A stretch of 64,000 nucleotides of DNA from Bacteroidetes bacterium UBA6221 (GCA_002421685.1 DISB01000018.1:362653-426652); one strand, 5' to 3'. Positions 25,619 to 35,473 are shown, numbered from the stretch's first letter. The notes: generated from the letters alone by a model not told the origin. A program made the numbers and translations.

Positions 25619-26605
25619 ATGCTAAAAATTGGAGTTTTCGGCGCCGGGCACCTGGGAAAGATACATATACAGCAGTGGAAGGAGGTTCCGGGCATAGATC
25701 TGGTGGGCTTTTACGAGCCGGACGATGAGAAAGCATCCGCCGTTGCTGCAGAATTTGGTATTGAACGGTATGTAAACGTTGACCGCCTGATTGAAGACAC
25801 TGATGCCCTGGACATTGTCTCGACTACCATTACCCACTACGAAATAGCCAAGAAATGCCTGCTGGCGGGTAAGCATATTTTTATTGAAAAACCATTGGCC
25901 CAGTCGCTGGACGAAGCGCAGGAACTGGTGCAACTTGTGAAAGAGGCTAACGTAAAATGCCAGGTGGGGCATGTAGAGCGTTATAATCCCGCATACCTCG
26001 CGCTGGAAGAGCAGGACCTGAAACCGCTGTTTATAGAAGCGCACCGGCTGGCGCAGTTCAACCCCCGGGGCACTGATGTATCAGTTATCCTCGACCTTAT
26101 GATACACGATATAGATATTGTGATGCACCTGGTAAAGTCGCCGGTAAGGCGCATATCGGCCAGCGGTGTATCGGTGGTGAGCGAGTCGGCCGATATAGCC
26201 AACGCACGTATTGAGTTTGATAACGGCTGTGTGGCCAACCTTACGTCCAGCCGCATATCTATAAAGAAAATACGTAAGATGCGCCTGTTTCAGCGCGATG
26301 CGTATATAGGTATTGACTTCTTAGAGAAAAAAACCGAGGTCATCAGGCTGAAAGGGCCCGGAAGTGAAAAGGGCATGTTTGACTTCCCGATAGAAGTGCC
26401 GGGAGGCGAAAAAAAGACAATTTCCATACAAATGCCGGATATAAAGCCCGTAAATTCGATAAGGCTGGAACTGGATGAGTTCTCAAAAGCTATACTGGAA
26501 GACAAGCCCGTCCGTGTTTCTGTTTACGACGGTTACCAGGCTATGGACGTTGCTCACCAGATTTTAAAGAAAATGAGCCTGCATAACGAACTTCATAATA
26601 TGTAG
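25619..26605 (+). CDS. Gfo/Idh/MocA-family oxidoreductase
   Basis: 328 residues. N-terminal Rossmann domain with VFGAGHLGKIHIQQW and the EKPLAQSLDEAQEL motif (Glu-Lys-Pro, catalytic Lys), followed by VGHVERYNPAYLAL and the C-terminal beta-sheet domain (LDLMIHDIDIVMHLVKSPVRRISASG, with catalytic-site HDID). Members oxidise or reduce sugars with NAD(P). A secreted-lipoprotein gene (60 bases downstream) and a sugar transferase gene follow on the same strand, so it may make a nucleotide-sugar for a surface glycan. The exact substrate cannot be told. Confidence 0.88.
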   Translation: MLKIGVFGAGHLGKIHIQQWKEVPGIDLVGFYEPDDEKASAVAAEFGIERYVNVDRLIEDTDALDIVSTTITHYEIAKKCLLAGKHIFIEKPLAQSLDEAQELVQLVKEANVKCQVGHVERYNPAYLALEEQDLKPLFIEAHRLAQFNPRGTDVSVILDLMIHDIDIVMHLVKSPVRRISASGVSVVSESADIANARIEFDNGCVANLTSSRISIKKIRKMRLFQRDAYIGIDFLEKKTEVIRLKGPGSEKGMFDFPIEVPGGEKKTISIQMPDIKPVNSIRLELDEFSKAILEDKPVRVSVYDGYQAMDVAHQILKKMSLHNELHNM

Positions 26606-26665
26606 CACAATATTTGATATAGAAAAAGCGTTTTTTAACGTAAGTAGCCTAGAATTATTGCATAG

Positions 26666-27532
26666 ATGAGACTTAAGATTTTGTTGTTTTTTGTACCTGT
26701 ACTTTTATCGGTGTCCGGATGTAACGTTATCAATCCTGCTGAGCCGGTACCCACTTATGTAAAAATCGATTCGGTTATCCTGGATATAACCGACCCTTCG
26801 CAACAAGGCTCAGCCTCTCACAATATCACAAGCGTATGGATATATTATAATAATACTCCGGTAGGCATTTTCGACCTTCCCTGCCATGTGCCTGTTATCA
26901 CCGAAGGTGAATCAGGTAAGTTGTCGGTAATACCGGGCATTACCCTGAACGGCCTGGTAGACTTACAGCCACAGTATTCATTTTATACATTCGATACGCT
27001 TACCCTGGCCAGTAATCCCGGCAATACCGTTAATTTTACTCCGGTCACGTCTTATACAGCCGCTGCAGATTTTCCATACAAAGAAGATTTCGAGGTGGGC
27101 AATTCCTTCCTTCCTTTTACGCCCGAACTCACCGATGATACATCCATACGAAGGACGGGTGATAAGTCATTGGTGTTTGAGGGCGGTGGCTCTGGATACA
27201 TTGAGCTGAACAGTACGTATCCATATTCAGAGAGTATCAGCAATACCGGTTTCCCTATTGCGCCCGGAGAAGCATACCTGGAAATAAACTACAAATGCAG
27301 CGTTCCTTTCGACGTGGGGTTGTATAACACACTTAACTCAGGCCTGGATATGTTCGAATACTTCTGGACTATAAAGAGCACTGATACCTGGAAGAAGATG
27401 TACGTAGACCTTGCTACCTATTCAGGGAAATATCCGGGTAAAGACTATAAACTGATGATAAAAGCCGCCTTGCCGGGGGGGCAAGCCACAGGTTATGTAT
27501 TAATAGACAATATTAAAATCGTCACCTACTAA
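26666..27532 (+). CDS. lipoprotein with carbohydrate-binding-like C-terminal region
   Basis: 288 residues. Signal peptide with lipobox SVSGC and lipid-anchored Cys19. Residues about 30-135 look like an Ig-like beta-sandwich (VKIDSVILDIT, ITSVWIYYNNTPVGIFDLP, NTVNFTPVTSYTAAAD). Residues about 140-288 have the layout of a jelly-roll binding domain (FEVGNSFLPFTPELTDD, GDKSLVFEGG, YLEINYKCSVPFDVGLYN, YVLIDNIKIV). It ends 8 bases before the sugar-transferase start, so the two are probably co-translated. Function unknown. Confidence 0.75.
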   Translation: MRLKILLFFVPVLLSVSGCNVINPAEPVPTYVKIDSVILDITDPSQQGSASHNITSVWIYYNNTPVGIFDLPCHVPVITEGESGKLSVIPGITLNGLVDLQPQYSFYTFDTLTLASNPGNTVNFTPVTSYTAAADFPYKEDFEVGNSFLPFTPELTDDTSIRRTGDKSLVFEGGGSGYIELNSTYPYSESISNTGFPIAPGEAYLEINYKCSVPFDVGLYNTLNSGLDMFEYFWTIKSTDTWKKMYVDLATYSGKYPGKDYKLMIKAALPGGQATGYVLIDNIKIVTY

Positions 27533-27540
27533 AGATTCGG

Positions 27541-28965
27541 ATGTACCTCGCACGCGCCAAAGTGAACGCCATAAGATGGATGGCCATGCTCGACTACCTG
27601 TCGGCTGTAGCTGCGTGGTTACTGTTCTGGGGGTACCGCCACTATACCTTGGGCGACCTGGGATACTGGAGCTCCTGGGATGCGTTTGGTATAAGGGATT
27701 ATGTAATGGGACTGGGCGTAATACCGGGCGGATGGCTGCTGCTCTACCTGCTTTCCGGAACCTATTTTGACCTGTACAGGAAATCAAGGTTGGACGAGAT
27801 CAACCGCACGTTGATATCGTGTATACTGGGCAGTATATTAGTGGCGTTGTTTATTTTTGCCAACGATGCCGAAGATTATTCTTATTTCATCAGGACGACA
27901 GGCCGGTACTTATTTATACACACTGCTACTACCCTCACCGTCCGACTGTTGCTGCTCAACCGCATCAAACAGAATATAATAAATGGCAAAGTAGGTTTTA
28001 ACACGCTTATTATCGGCGGCAACACAAAAGCGATTGATCTTTATAAAAGCATTACCGGCAGCCGTAGGGCGCTCGGCAATATTTTTAAGGGATTCATTTA
28101 TTCCACCAAAGAGAATGGCAATGGCATGAGCAAATATTTGCCCCAGCTTGGCCACCTTTCTGAGCTTGAGAATATTATTGACCAACACCAGGTTGAAGAG
28201 GTAATTATTGCCGTGGACTCGTCGGAACATCACCTGCTGGAGAACATACTTACGCGGCTGAGCTACCGCCCGGTAGTGGTGAAGATACAACCCGATATGT
28301 ATGATATTATATCGGGCTCGGTAAAGACCAGCAATGTTTACGATGCCGTGCTCATACATATACACCCCGACCTGATGCCCGACTGGCAACGTGTGTGTAA
28401 ACGTACAATAGATATTATTGCGTCGCTGATAGCTCTTGTAGTACTTTCTCCCCTGTTGTTATTTGCCGCGATAAGGGTAAAACTATCATCCCCCGGACCT
28501 GTTATTTTCAGGCAGCAGCGGGTAGGCTTGTTTGGGAGGCCTTTTTATATCTACAAGTTCAGGTCTATGTACCTGAATGCGGAAAAAGACGGCCCGGCTT
28601 TATCCAGCCACGAGGACCCGCGTATTACAGGTTGGGGCAGGTTCATGCGCAAATGGCGTATCGACGAACTGCCGCAATTCTACAATATATTGAAAGGCGA
28701 AATGTCGTTGGTAGGCCCCAGGCCGGAAAGACAATATTTCATCGACCGCATCATTACCACGCACCCGCACTACAAGTATTTACACAAAGTAAAGCCGGGT
28801 TTAACATCCTGGGGCATGGTGCAATTTGGCTATGCGGAGAACGTAGAGGAAATGGTAGAGCGCATGAAATATGACTTGCTTTACATTGAGAACTGCTCCC
28901 TGGCGCTGGATATCAAGATCATGATGTACACGCTGATGGTCATATTCCAGGGTAGGGGTAAATAA
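27541..28965 (+). CDS. polyprenyl-phosphate sugar phosphotransferase (WcaJ/PssY type)
   Basis: 474 residues. The N-terminal half has four or five membrane helices and a CoA-binding-like domain (NTLIIGGNTKAIDLYKSI). The C-terminal bacterial sugar transferase domain starts after the last helix (KRTIDIIASLIALVVLSPLLLF) and contains the catalytic block FRQQRVGLFGRPFYIYKFRSMY, DELPQFYNILKGEMSLVGPRPERQYFID and VKPGLTSWGMVQFGYA. It starts glycan assembly by putting a sugar 1-phosphate on undecaprenyl phosphate. It is third in the oxidoreductase-lipoprotein operon and 26 kb from the main polysaccharide locus. Confidence 0.92.
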   Translation: MYLARAKVNAIRWMAMLDYLSAVAAWLLFWGYRHYTLGDLGYWSSWDAFGIRDYVMGLGVIPGGWLLLYLLSGTYFDLYRKSRLDEINRTLISCILGSILVALFIFANDAEDYSYFIRTTGRYLFIHTATTLTVRLLLLNRIKQNIINGKVGFNTLIIGGNTKAIDLYKSITGSRRALGNIFKGFIYSTKENGNGMSKYLPQLGHLSELENIIDQHQVEEVIIAVDSSEHHLLENILTRLSYRPVVVKIQPDMYDIISGSVKTSNVYDAVLIHIHPDLMPDWQRVCKRTIDIIASLIALVVLSPLLLFAAIRVKLSSPGPVIFRQQRVGLFGRPFYIYKFRSMYLNAEKDGPALSSHEDPRITGWGRFMRKWRIDELPQFYNILKGEMSLVGPRPERQYFIDRIITTHPHYKYLHKVKPGLTSWGMVQFGYAENVEEMVERMKYDLLYIENCSLALDIKIMMYTLMVIFQGRGK

Positions 28966-28976
28966 CAGTCATTAAG

Positions 28977-29393
28977 CTATTTAACCAATCTTATTTTTTT
29001 CAGGGTTTCTTCATTCAGTGGTTTATTTAGGAACTGGTGAATGTATGGATTTTTTTCCGCCACCATACGGTCGTCTTCGTTCAACGATGTTGTCAGCATG
29101 ACAATGATACATTTTTTCGTCACTGTATCGGGCAGTTCCGCGTATTTTTCGAGGAATTCAAATCCGCTCATCTCCGGCATATTAATATCCAGCAGTATTA
29201 TTTCCGGCAGTTCCTCCATTTTGTCAGAAAGGGCTGATAATTGTTCAAGCGCGTCAACCGCAGATTCTAAAGGCACGACTTCCTCAGAAAAATGGTACTT
29301 TTTGATGGTTTTTTCAGCGATATAACGGTCTATCTGGTTGTCATCAATAACCATTATCCGTTTGTAAGCATGGGTTTTATTGGCGTCAGTCAT
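28977..29393 (-). CDS. CheY-like response regulator
   Basis: 138 residues, receiver domain only. Phospho-acceptor Asp69 (EIILLDINMPEMSGFEFLE), acidic pocket VIDDNQID, conserved Thr (IVMLTTSLNEDD) and Lys (FLNKPLNEETL). It begins 6 bases after the stop of the PAS kinase and is third in the FIST-kinase-regulator operon. With no output domain it may act by protein-protein contact, or pass phosphate on in a relay. Confidence 0.94.
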   Translation of the reverse strand: MTDANKTHAYKRIMVIDDNQIDRYIAEKTIKKYHFSEEVVPLESAVDALEQLSALSDKMEELPEIILLDINMPEMSGFEFLEKYAELPDTVTKKCIIVMLTTSLNEDDRMVAEKNPYIHQFLNKPLNEETLKKIRLVK

Positions 29394-29399
29394 TGTTTT

Positions 29400-32018
29400 T
29401 TAGTTAATATTGGTTGGGAGATGAATAATAAATTCAGAGCCTTTTTCTAATTCAGAATGCAGATGTATTGTGCCTTTTAATTTTTCAACTGTTTCTTTTA
29501 CGATGTACAGTCCTATCCCGGTGCCTTCAGACTTTTTGGATACACGGTAAAACATGTCGAATATTTTTTCGTGTTTGTCTGCACTTATTCCAATGCCGTT
29601 ATCCTCTACGCATAAGTCGATTCCCCCCTCCTTCCGGTAAACACATATTTTTACAAAAGGTTCTGTCTTTTGGGGGTCGTGGTAGCGGATGGCGTTAGAC
29701 ACCAGGTTGCTTAGTATGATTTTGATGCGGGCTTTATCAGAATATAGTTCTGCATGGTCGTCAACCTGGATATTTATTTGCACATTGCTGTTGCCGGTAT
29801 TCATATGACGTATATCGTTCACCACATCCCGAACCAGGGCTTTAAAATCAATTTTTTCACTTTCCAGGTCTACCCTGGCGTTTCGTGAATAATTCAGTAT
29901 GTCCACCACAAATCCGTCTAACTTTCTTGCGCTCTTTTTCAACATAGACAGGTGTTCCAGCATTTCAGTGTCGGTAGTTTCTGTTTCAGCAAATTCTATA
30001 ACACCCAGCATTGAAGATAACGGCGCGCGCAGATCGTGCGATACGCTATATACGAAGCGGTCCAGTTCCATGTTGGTTTTCTTCAGTATTTCGTTCGACT
30101 CTCTCAGAGCCTGTTCATATTTATACTGCTCCGTAATATCCCGGAAGTTGGATACGATGCCATTGATCGCCGGGTCATGCAGCAGGTTTGTTGTTACACG
30201 CTCACACCAGATAGCAGTACCATCTTTTTTCAGTGTCTTATATATCAACTTTTGAGGTATCCCGGGGTTGGCCAATACCTGTTGTATAAATGCGTTTATC
30301 TTCCCGTATTCTTCGGGGTCTGAAAAAAGCATGGATTTCAACCCTAGTATCTCCTCCGGCAGAAAGCCGGTCATGCGGTATATAGAGTCGCTGACGAACA
30401 CTATATTCATATCTTCGTCTGCAACGGTAATAACGTCGGATGAGTTTTCTATCAGTGAGCGGAATTTACTTTCACTGTTGCGGAGCGTCCGTTCTGTATT
30501 AACCCGTTCGGTAATGTCCCTGAAATTGACAACTACTCCTTTTATGGCAGGGTCATGCAGGAAGTTTATAGCTACACCTTCGCACCTGATTATACTTCCA
30601 TCCTTTTTTATCCGCCGGTAAATAACTGTAAAAGGTTTGCCAGGGTTGGCCCTTACCCGTTCCAGGTGCTTTTCCAGCACTGGCAGGTCGTCCTGGTGTA
30701 TATATTTTAGTGAGCGGACGCCAATCACTTCTTCAGGCGTATAGCCCATAATGCGGTACAATGAATTGCTGGCATATACAGGTACTGAGTTTTCGTCTAC
30801 CACCATGATAGCGTCTGCGCTGTATTCAATCAGCGAACGGAACTTGTGTTCGCTTTCCTTGAGGGCCAGTTCTGCTTCTTTGCGCTTACTTACATCGGCC
30901 GATATACCATCTAATCTCAATAGGGTCCCGTCAGGGTCCAGGGTTGGTTTTAGTTTACTCCATATCCAGCGTATTTCTCCGTTTTTATGGTGTATCCGGT
31001 ATTCGTGTTCAATAGTCCTGCCTTGCCGCATTGGTATTTCGCTGGCGGCGATGACGGACTTGTCCTCTTCCAGTACCACATCCAGCCACAGGTTGGGATT
31101 TTGCTTAAATTCTTCTACAGTATATCCATACACTTCTTCGCAGGCATTGGACATTTGCAACAGCGTGTAGCTGGTTGTATCTACTGAATAGTACACCTCG
31201 CTGATGTTCTCAAACAGTGTTTTTAAGGCTTCATTGATTCTTTCAAGATCCTGCTGCGAACGTACACGTTCTGTTATATCCTGCACAGTCCCTACCATTT
31301 TCAACAACTGGCCGGTCTTGTGGTCTTTAAAAACCTCTGCTATTTCGCGAACTATTTTTTCGGTACCGTCAGGCAGCAATAACCTGTGATCCACATCATA
31401 TTGATCGCCGGTTTTAAGAGAACGTGCTACGGTACTTTTTACCAGTTCCACGTCATCAGGATGTACCCGGCTGAAAAATAAATCATTGCTTACTGCTACA
31501 GAGCCCGGCTCAAAGCCAAATATCCGGTATGTCTCTGCCGACCAATGTAGCGGATTGGCGTTAATGTTATCTGTTACTGTCAGATCCAGCTCCCAACTTC
31601 CGATATGGGCTATTCGTTGCGAAGCTTCCAGGTGCGATTCCCGCTGTGCCCTTTCATTTTCTGCTACGCGACGTTTTTTTGTTTCTTCTTTTAAAAGGTC
31701 AGCTAAATTGGATAGTTTAGACAGGTCTGTTGCTGCACCGGCAAATTCTGTATTGTCATCTTTGAGTATGGAAAGAGATTCTTTTAGTTTATCGAATACA
31801 AGCTTGCTTTCCTCTTCAGTCTCCTTGCGTAGTTTGTTATTCAGTTCTATCATTTCCTTCGAGGTCAGCTCGATGGAACGTTCCAGCATTTTGCGGTCTT
31901 TCTCATAGTGGTCGTAAGAATCGCTGATGACCTGGAAAAGCTTATTGAGTTCTTCCGGGACTTTATCGGTGTCTCCGAAACTTTTTGTGATTTGCCTGAG
32001 CAGAAGTTTATTCAACAT
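29400..32018 (-). CDS. multi-PAS cytoplasmic sensor histidine kinase
   Basis: 872 residues without membrane segments. Residues 1-120 are a coiled coil (ERSIELTSKEMIELNNKLRKETEEE). Four PAS domains with PAC tails follow (about 130-265, 270-385, 390-510, 515-635). The HisKA domain has His661 (VSHDLRAPLSSMLGVIEFAE), and the HATPase domain at about 765-870 has NAIRYHD, DNGIGI and GTGIGLYIVKETVEKL. The gene follows a FIST-domain protein by 24 bases and precedes a CheY-like gene by 6. FIST proteins are thought to bind small ligands and PAS domains may sense redox or ligand state; the signal is unknown. Confidence 0.93.
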   Translation of the reverse strand: MLNKLLLRQITKSFGDTDKVPEELNKLFQVISDSYDHYEKDRKMLERSIELTSKEMIELNNKLRKETEEESKLVFDKLKESLSILKDDNTEFAGAATDLSKLSNLADLLKEETKKRRVAENERAQRESHLEASQRIAHIGSWELDLTVTDNINANPLHWSAETYRIFGFEPGSVAVSNDLFFSRVHPDDVELVKSTVARSLKTGDQYDVDHRLLLPDGTEKIVREIAEVFKDHKTGQLLKMVGTVQDITERVRSQQDLERINEALKTLFENISEVYYSVDTTSYTLLQMSNACEEVYGYTVEEFKQNPNLWLDVVLEEDKSVIAASEIPMRQGRTIEHEYRIHHKNGEIRWIWSKLKPTLDPDGTLLRLDGISADVSKRKEAELALKESEHKFRSLIEYSADAIMVVDENSVPVYASNSLYRIMGYTPEEVIGVRSLKYIHQDDLPVLEKHLERVRANPGKPFTVIYRRIKKDGSIIRCEGVAINFLHDPAIKGVVVNFRDITERVNTERTLRNSESKFRSLIENSSDVITVADEDMNIVFVSDSIYRMTGFLPEEILGLKSMLFSDPEEYGKINAFIQQVLANPGIPQKLIYKTLKKDGTAIWCERVTTNLLHDPAINGIVSNFRDITEQYKYEQALRESNEILKKTNMELDRFVYSVSHDLRAPLSSMLGVIEFAETETTDTEMLEHLSMLKKSARKLDGFVVDILNYSRNARVDLESEKIDFKALVRDVVNDIRHMNTGNSNVQINIQVDDHAELYSDKARIKIILSNLVSNAIRYHDPQKTEPFVKICVYRKEGGIDLCVEDNGIGISADKHEKIFDMFYRVSKKSEGTGIGLYIVKETVEKLKGTIHLHSELEKGSEFIIHLPTNIN

Positions 32019-32042
32019 TATCTTGATTGTCCTGGCGAAAAA

Positions 32043-33188
32043 TTAATCCTCTCTTAATGTTGTTATGGTCATCGTCTGGTTGTGCAGCTCGCATTTCATG
32101 AAATTAAATGACGGTGATATTTCTCCATAAGAATAAAAACCCGTAATAGCCGTGTCCTGGCCATAGGTAGCACGTACTACTTCCACTTCTTCCTCAATGC
32201 GTTGGTCCAATACAAGCTTTCGGCCTACGCAACTGATGAGTATTGCCAGGTCAGGCTTGTGTTCTTGCGTACTAATACTATTGGCTGCTGCGTTAGAAGC
32301 GCCTTCTATCAGCCTGTCAAAGTTGGCTTTCATTAGTTGGGCGTATGATCCATGTGGCATATTACCCGCAAAGGTCAGGCTGTTTTCCGCTTCATTTACC
32401 GATAGGATAGTTCTTACTATCGAATTGCCCGTATCACCCGTTCTTATGCTCAGAGGGAACAGCAAGCCCGAACCCGGCAACTCATTTGCATAATCCCCCA
32501 GGTACATTTTATATATTTCCAATGCAGGCTTACCATCCAGCTCGTAAAGTATATTGCCTTCCGATTTTGTTATTAATCTTTCAGGACCGAAAGGGTCCCA
32601 TCCGCCTACACTGCCATAAGTGACGTGCAATGCCTCACCATAAAAACCTATTATAACGATCCTGCCCTCTTTAGGTGGTTCATCCAGGCCTACCAGCGTC
32701 GATTTGAACCTGGCGCCATCGCCAGCCAGCCCGCCGGTAATAATGGTATCTTTGGGCAGAAATTCCTGCAGGCCTACTACAAGGTCACTGCCATTTACTT
32801 TTTGACCATCTGATATCACCAACACGCTCGTCAGGCTTCCATGGTCCAGCGCCGAAGCCAGGCGATAACCTGCCTCGAAGCTGTTCTTACACTCGTCAAT
32901 ATTAATGGCGGCTGTTTTTACCTTTGTCTTTTCAAATTTAATTGCAGTCAGCGAAATAGTATGATCGTTTACTTCGGTGCCAATGATCTCGCCCGCCGTG
33001 GTATTCAATACAATATGGGCTGCCGGATACTCTTCCTTTATCTTTGTGTATATGGAGGGGCCGCTTAACAGGTCAGTACTCCCGAAAACCAAAACCAGAT
33101 CATATCTATCTTGCCTATCCGAATTCCTGCCTATATTTTTCCACCCGCCCTTGTCCGTATATTTTTTTTGCTGAACAAATATTGCCAT
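32043..33188 (-). CDS. FIST N- and C-domain sensory protein
   Basis: 381 residues, soluble. The N-terminal FIST domain (about 28-210) shows LVLVFGSTDLL, HIVLNTTAGEI, VLVISDGQKVNGSDLVVGLQEFLP and ITGGLAGDGARF; the C-terminal FIST_C domain (about 220-370) shows GNILYELDGKPALEIYKMYLG, FPLSIR, ISCVGRKLVLDQR and GFYSYGEISP. FIST domains are proposed to bind amino acids or related ligands and feed chemotaxis or two-component signalling. It is first in the operon with a multi-PAS kinase and CheY-like regulator, so it is a likely soluble input protein for that kinase (inference). Confidence 0.9.
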   Translation of the reverse strand: MAIFVQQKKYTDKGGWKNIGRNSDRQDRYDLVLVFGSTDLLSGPSIYTKIKEEYPAAHIVLNTTAGEIIGTEVNDHTISLTAIKFEKTKVKTAAINIDECKNSFEAGYRLASALDHGSLTSVLVISDGQKVNGSDLVVGLQEFLPKDTIITGGLAGDGARFKSTLVGLDEPPKEGRIVIIGFYGEALHVTYGSVGGWDPFGPERLITKSEGNILYELDGKPALEIYKMYLGDYANELPGSGLLFPLSIRTGDTGNSIVRTILSVNEAENSLTFAGNMPHGSYAQLMKANFDRLIEGASNAAANSISTQEHKPDLAILISCVGRKLVLDQRIEEEVEVVRATYGQDTAITGFYSYGEISPSFNFMKCELHNQTMTITTLRED

Positions 33189-33282
33189 GTAGGTTTTATA
33201 TTATCGTGCAAGTATATCAATATCCTGCATAAGAGCCGATGATAATCATCATGCCTTAAATATAAGATTTACACTCAACTTT

Positions 33283-34632
33283 TCATACTACCGTTGTCGG
33301 AAACAGCAGCCCGTTATTTACATTCAGATACTCTATCGCTTCGCCCGTTACATATACGCTGCCAGTTATCAGCAGTGCATCGTCTTTGGCCAGCGCTTCT
33401 CTTGCCGCCCGCACGGCATCGGCAACACTGGGATAAACATTGCCTTGCAGGCCCAAGCCTGATGCTGCCTGTTGTAGTTGCCCTGCAGGCATAGCACGGG
33501 GAATATCAGCATTACAGAAGTAGTAGATGTTATCTTTCGGTAGTAAGGAGAGTGCTGCATGCACGTCTTTGTCTTTTACAAAACCGGTTACGATATGCTT
33601 TTGGCCGGCTTTTACATTCGCCCATTGCTGCATGGCCAGGGTGAGGCCTGCCGGGTTATGCGCTACGTCGGCTATTATTAATGGTTCGTCCTGCAATACG
33701 TCCCACCTGCCGCGCAGTCCGGTTAGTTTTTTTACTTTCGAAAGAGCTGATAAGGTTGCTGCCAACGGCAAATCGGCCATACCGGTTGAAACGAGCACTT
33801 CGCGTGCCGCCAGTGCCGTTCTTATATTGGCAGCCTGGTAGTCTCCCAGCAGGTCGGTAGATACATCGTGCATTTCCCGGCGCGCCCTGTGTATAGTTTT
33901 AAAGGATTGGTACCGCAGGTCACTTCCTGTGCGCACCATATCCCACATGCTTTCAGCAAAGTACAGCACACTCTGTTTATGAACGGAATGTTCGAAGAAC
34001 ACCCTTTCGGTTTCGGGATGCTGTTCGCCTATTATTACCGGCACGCCCGGCTTGATAATGCCTGCTTTTTCACCGGCAATTTCACCAAGCGTATTGCCCA
34101 GGAAATCCATATGGTCGTAGCCGATATTGGTAATGACAGATAGCAGCGGCATAACAATATTTGTACTGTCCAGCCGGCCACCCATTCCGGTTTCAATTAT
34201 GGCAATATCTACTTCCTGCTCAGCAAAGGCTGCAAAGGCCATGGCCACCGTTATTTCGAAGAATGAGGGTTCTACCTCTTCAATAAGCTGTTTGTTGGTG
34301 TCTACAAAATCCACTACCCATTCCCGGCTCACGGGCTCGCCGTCTATGCGTATCCGTTCCCTGAAGTCTACAAGGTGCGGTGAAGTATAAAGCCCCGTCC
34401 TGTAACCGGCTGATTGAAATATGGCAGCCAGCATATGGCTTACGCTCCCTTTGCCGTTGGTACCGGCTATATGTATGCTTTTAAACTTGTCCTGGGGATT
34501 GCCCAGGTGCCCGCAAAGCTTAACGGTGTTAGTGAGGTCTTTTTTAAAAGCAGTTGCGCCCACGCGTGTAAACATGGGTAGTTGCTCATATAGATAATTG
34601 ACTATCTGCTCGTAATTGGTTGATGCTTGCAT
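33283..34632 (-). CDS. folC: folylpolyglutamate synthase/dihydrofolate synthase
   Basis: 449 residues from the ATG at 34632, four bases after the tonB stop; an in-frame opening 22 codons upstream overlaps tonB and is less likely. It adds glutamate to dihydropteroate and to folates. ATP-binding loop HIAGTNGKGSVSHMLAAI, SPHLVDFRERIRI, ETGMGGRLDSTNIV, ITNIGYDHMDFLGNTLGEIAGEKAGIIK and ADVAHNPAGL are all present. Folate pathway enzymes are not nearby; the pairing with tonB is probably just gene order. Confidence 0.95.
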   Translation of the reverse strand: MQASTNYEQIVNYLYEQLPMFTRVGATAFKKDLTNTVKLCGHLGNPQDKFKSIHIAGTNGKGSVSHMLAAIFQSAGYRTGLYTSPHLVDFRERIRIDGEPVSREWVVDFVDTNKQLIEEVEPSFFEITVAMAFAAFAEQEVDIAIIETGMGGRLDSTNIVMPLLSVITNIGYDHMDFLGNTLGEIAGEKAGIIKPGVPVIIGEQHPETERVFFEHSVHKQSVLYFAESMWDMVRTGSDLRYQSFKTIHRARREMHDVSTDLLGDYQAANIRTALAAREVLVSTGMADLPLAATLSALSKVKKLTGLRGRWDVLQDEPLIIADVAHNPAGLTLAMQQWANVKAGQKHIVTGFVKDKDVHAALSLLPKDNIYYFCNADIPRAMPAGQLQQAASGLGLQGNVYPSVADAVRAAREALAKDDALLITGSVYVTGEAIEYLNVNNGLLFPTTVV

Positions 34633-34636
34633 TACC

Positions 34637-35473
34637 TCAGGAACGGGTTTTGAAGACAAAGGTAATATTCCCGAACTGTTCTTCAGGTGCTGTGTCACTT
34701 TTATTAAAACGGATGCTGCTTACCTTTTTCAATGCCAGTTCTCTCAATTGGGGGCTGCTGGCAGAGACAATGCGTTTGCCTGTTATGTTGCCTGCCTTGT
34801 TTACTGTAATACGCACTACGACAGTTCCGCCTTCTTTAAATTCGGCCTCCCTGGGTGGGAATGCTACTATATTACGCCCGCTAATGTTGTGGCTGATACC
34901 TCCACCACTACCGGGAGTGCCTTCATAATTATCGGCGCCGGGTGTGCCTCCGGGCACGCCGCGGTCGCCATTGCCCGTAGTATTGCCTTCGCTGCCGCCC
35001 CTGGCATCAGTAGTGGCATTGTTGCCACCGGTGCCCGTACTGCCGCCATACACATAGCGTGCCCTTTGCCTTGTAGTATTGGCGTTGGCAGGGCGGTCGC
35101 TGCGGTTGCGCGTATTGCTGTTGATGCTGTTGTTGGTATTGGTTGTTTTTTTTGTTTCGGTAGTATTTACTGCTGGTGCTTCCGGCTCATTACTTTCCAG
35201 CACATTGGCGGGCAGGTCTGTATTAGCTGCGCTGCTTGCGCTGGTGGTTGCGGCATTGTCCGGCGCAGGCTCACCCAGGCTCATAGGCTGGTCGGTACCA
35301 TAGCCATCGGCAGAAGTGCCCAGGTTCACTTCCATGCCCAGTTCTTCTATCTTTTCTATCCGGGGAGGAGTGTAAGTAATAAGAAAGAACAAGAGCAGCA
35401 ATACGATATGTACCGCTGCCGTCCATGCGGCGGCTTTGGTATTGATTGCCGGTTGTTCCTGTGCTACGCTCAT
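34637..35473 (-). CDS. TonB-family energy transducer
   Basis: 278 residues. One N-terminal membrane helix (about 14-36, AAWTAAVHIVLLLLFFLITY). A long low-complexity Asn/Thr/Gly-rich linker spans about 50-190 (TTETKKTTNTNNS, GGSEGNTTGNGDRG). The C-terminal TonB domain (about 200-278) contains EFKEGGTVVVRITVNKAGNI, IVSASSPQLRELALKKVSSIRF and ITFVFKTR. It would link the proton-motive force to outer-membrane receptors such as the heme-type receptor 27 kb upstream. ExbB/ExbD are not in the window. folC follows after 4 bases. Confidence 0.88.
   Translation of the reverse strand: MSVAQEQPAINTKAAAWTAAVHIVLLLLFFLITYTPPRIEKIEELGMEVNLGTSADGYGTDQPMSLGEPAPDNAATTSASSAANTDLPANVLESNEPEAPAVNTTETKKTTNTNNSINSNTRNRSDRPANANTTRQRARYVYGGSTGTGGNNATTDARGGSEGNTTGNGDRGVPGGTPGADNYEGTPGSGGGISHNISGRNIVAFPPREAEFKEGGTVVVRITVNKAGNITGKRIVSASSPQLRELALKKVSSIRFNKSDTAPEEQFGNITFVFKTRS

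Noticed and set aside
34633..34698. N-terminal extension of FolC by 22 codons
   Set aside because: It would lie inside the tonB coding sequence; ATG at 34632 follows the tonB stop by 4 bases and starts the family-like region.
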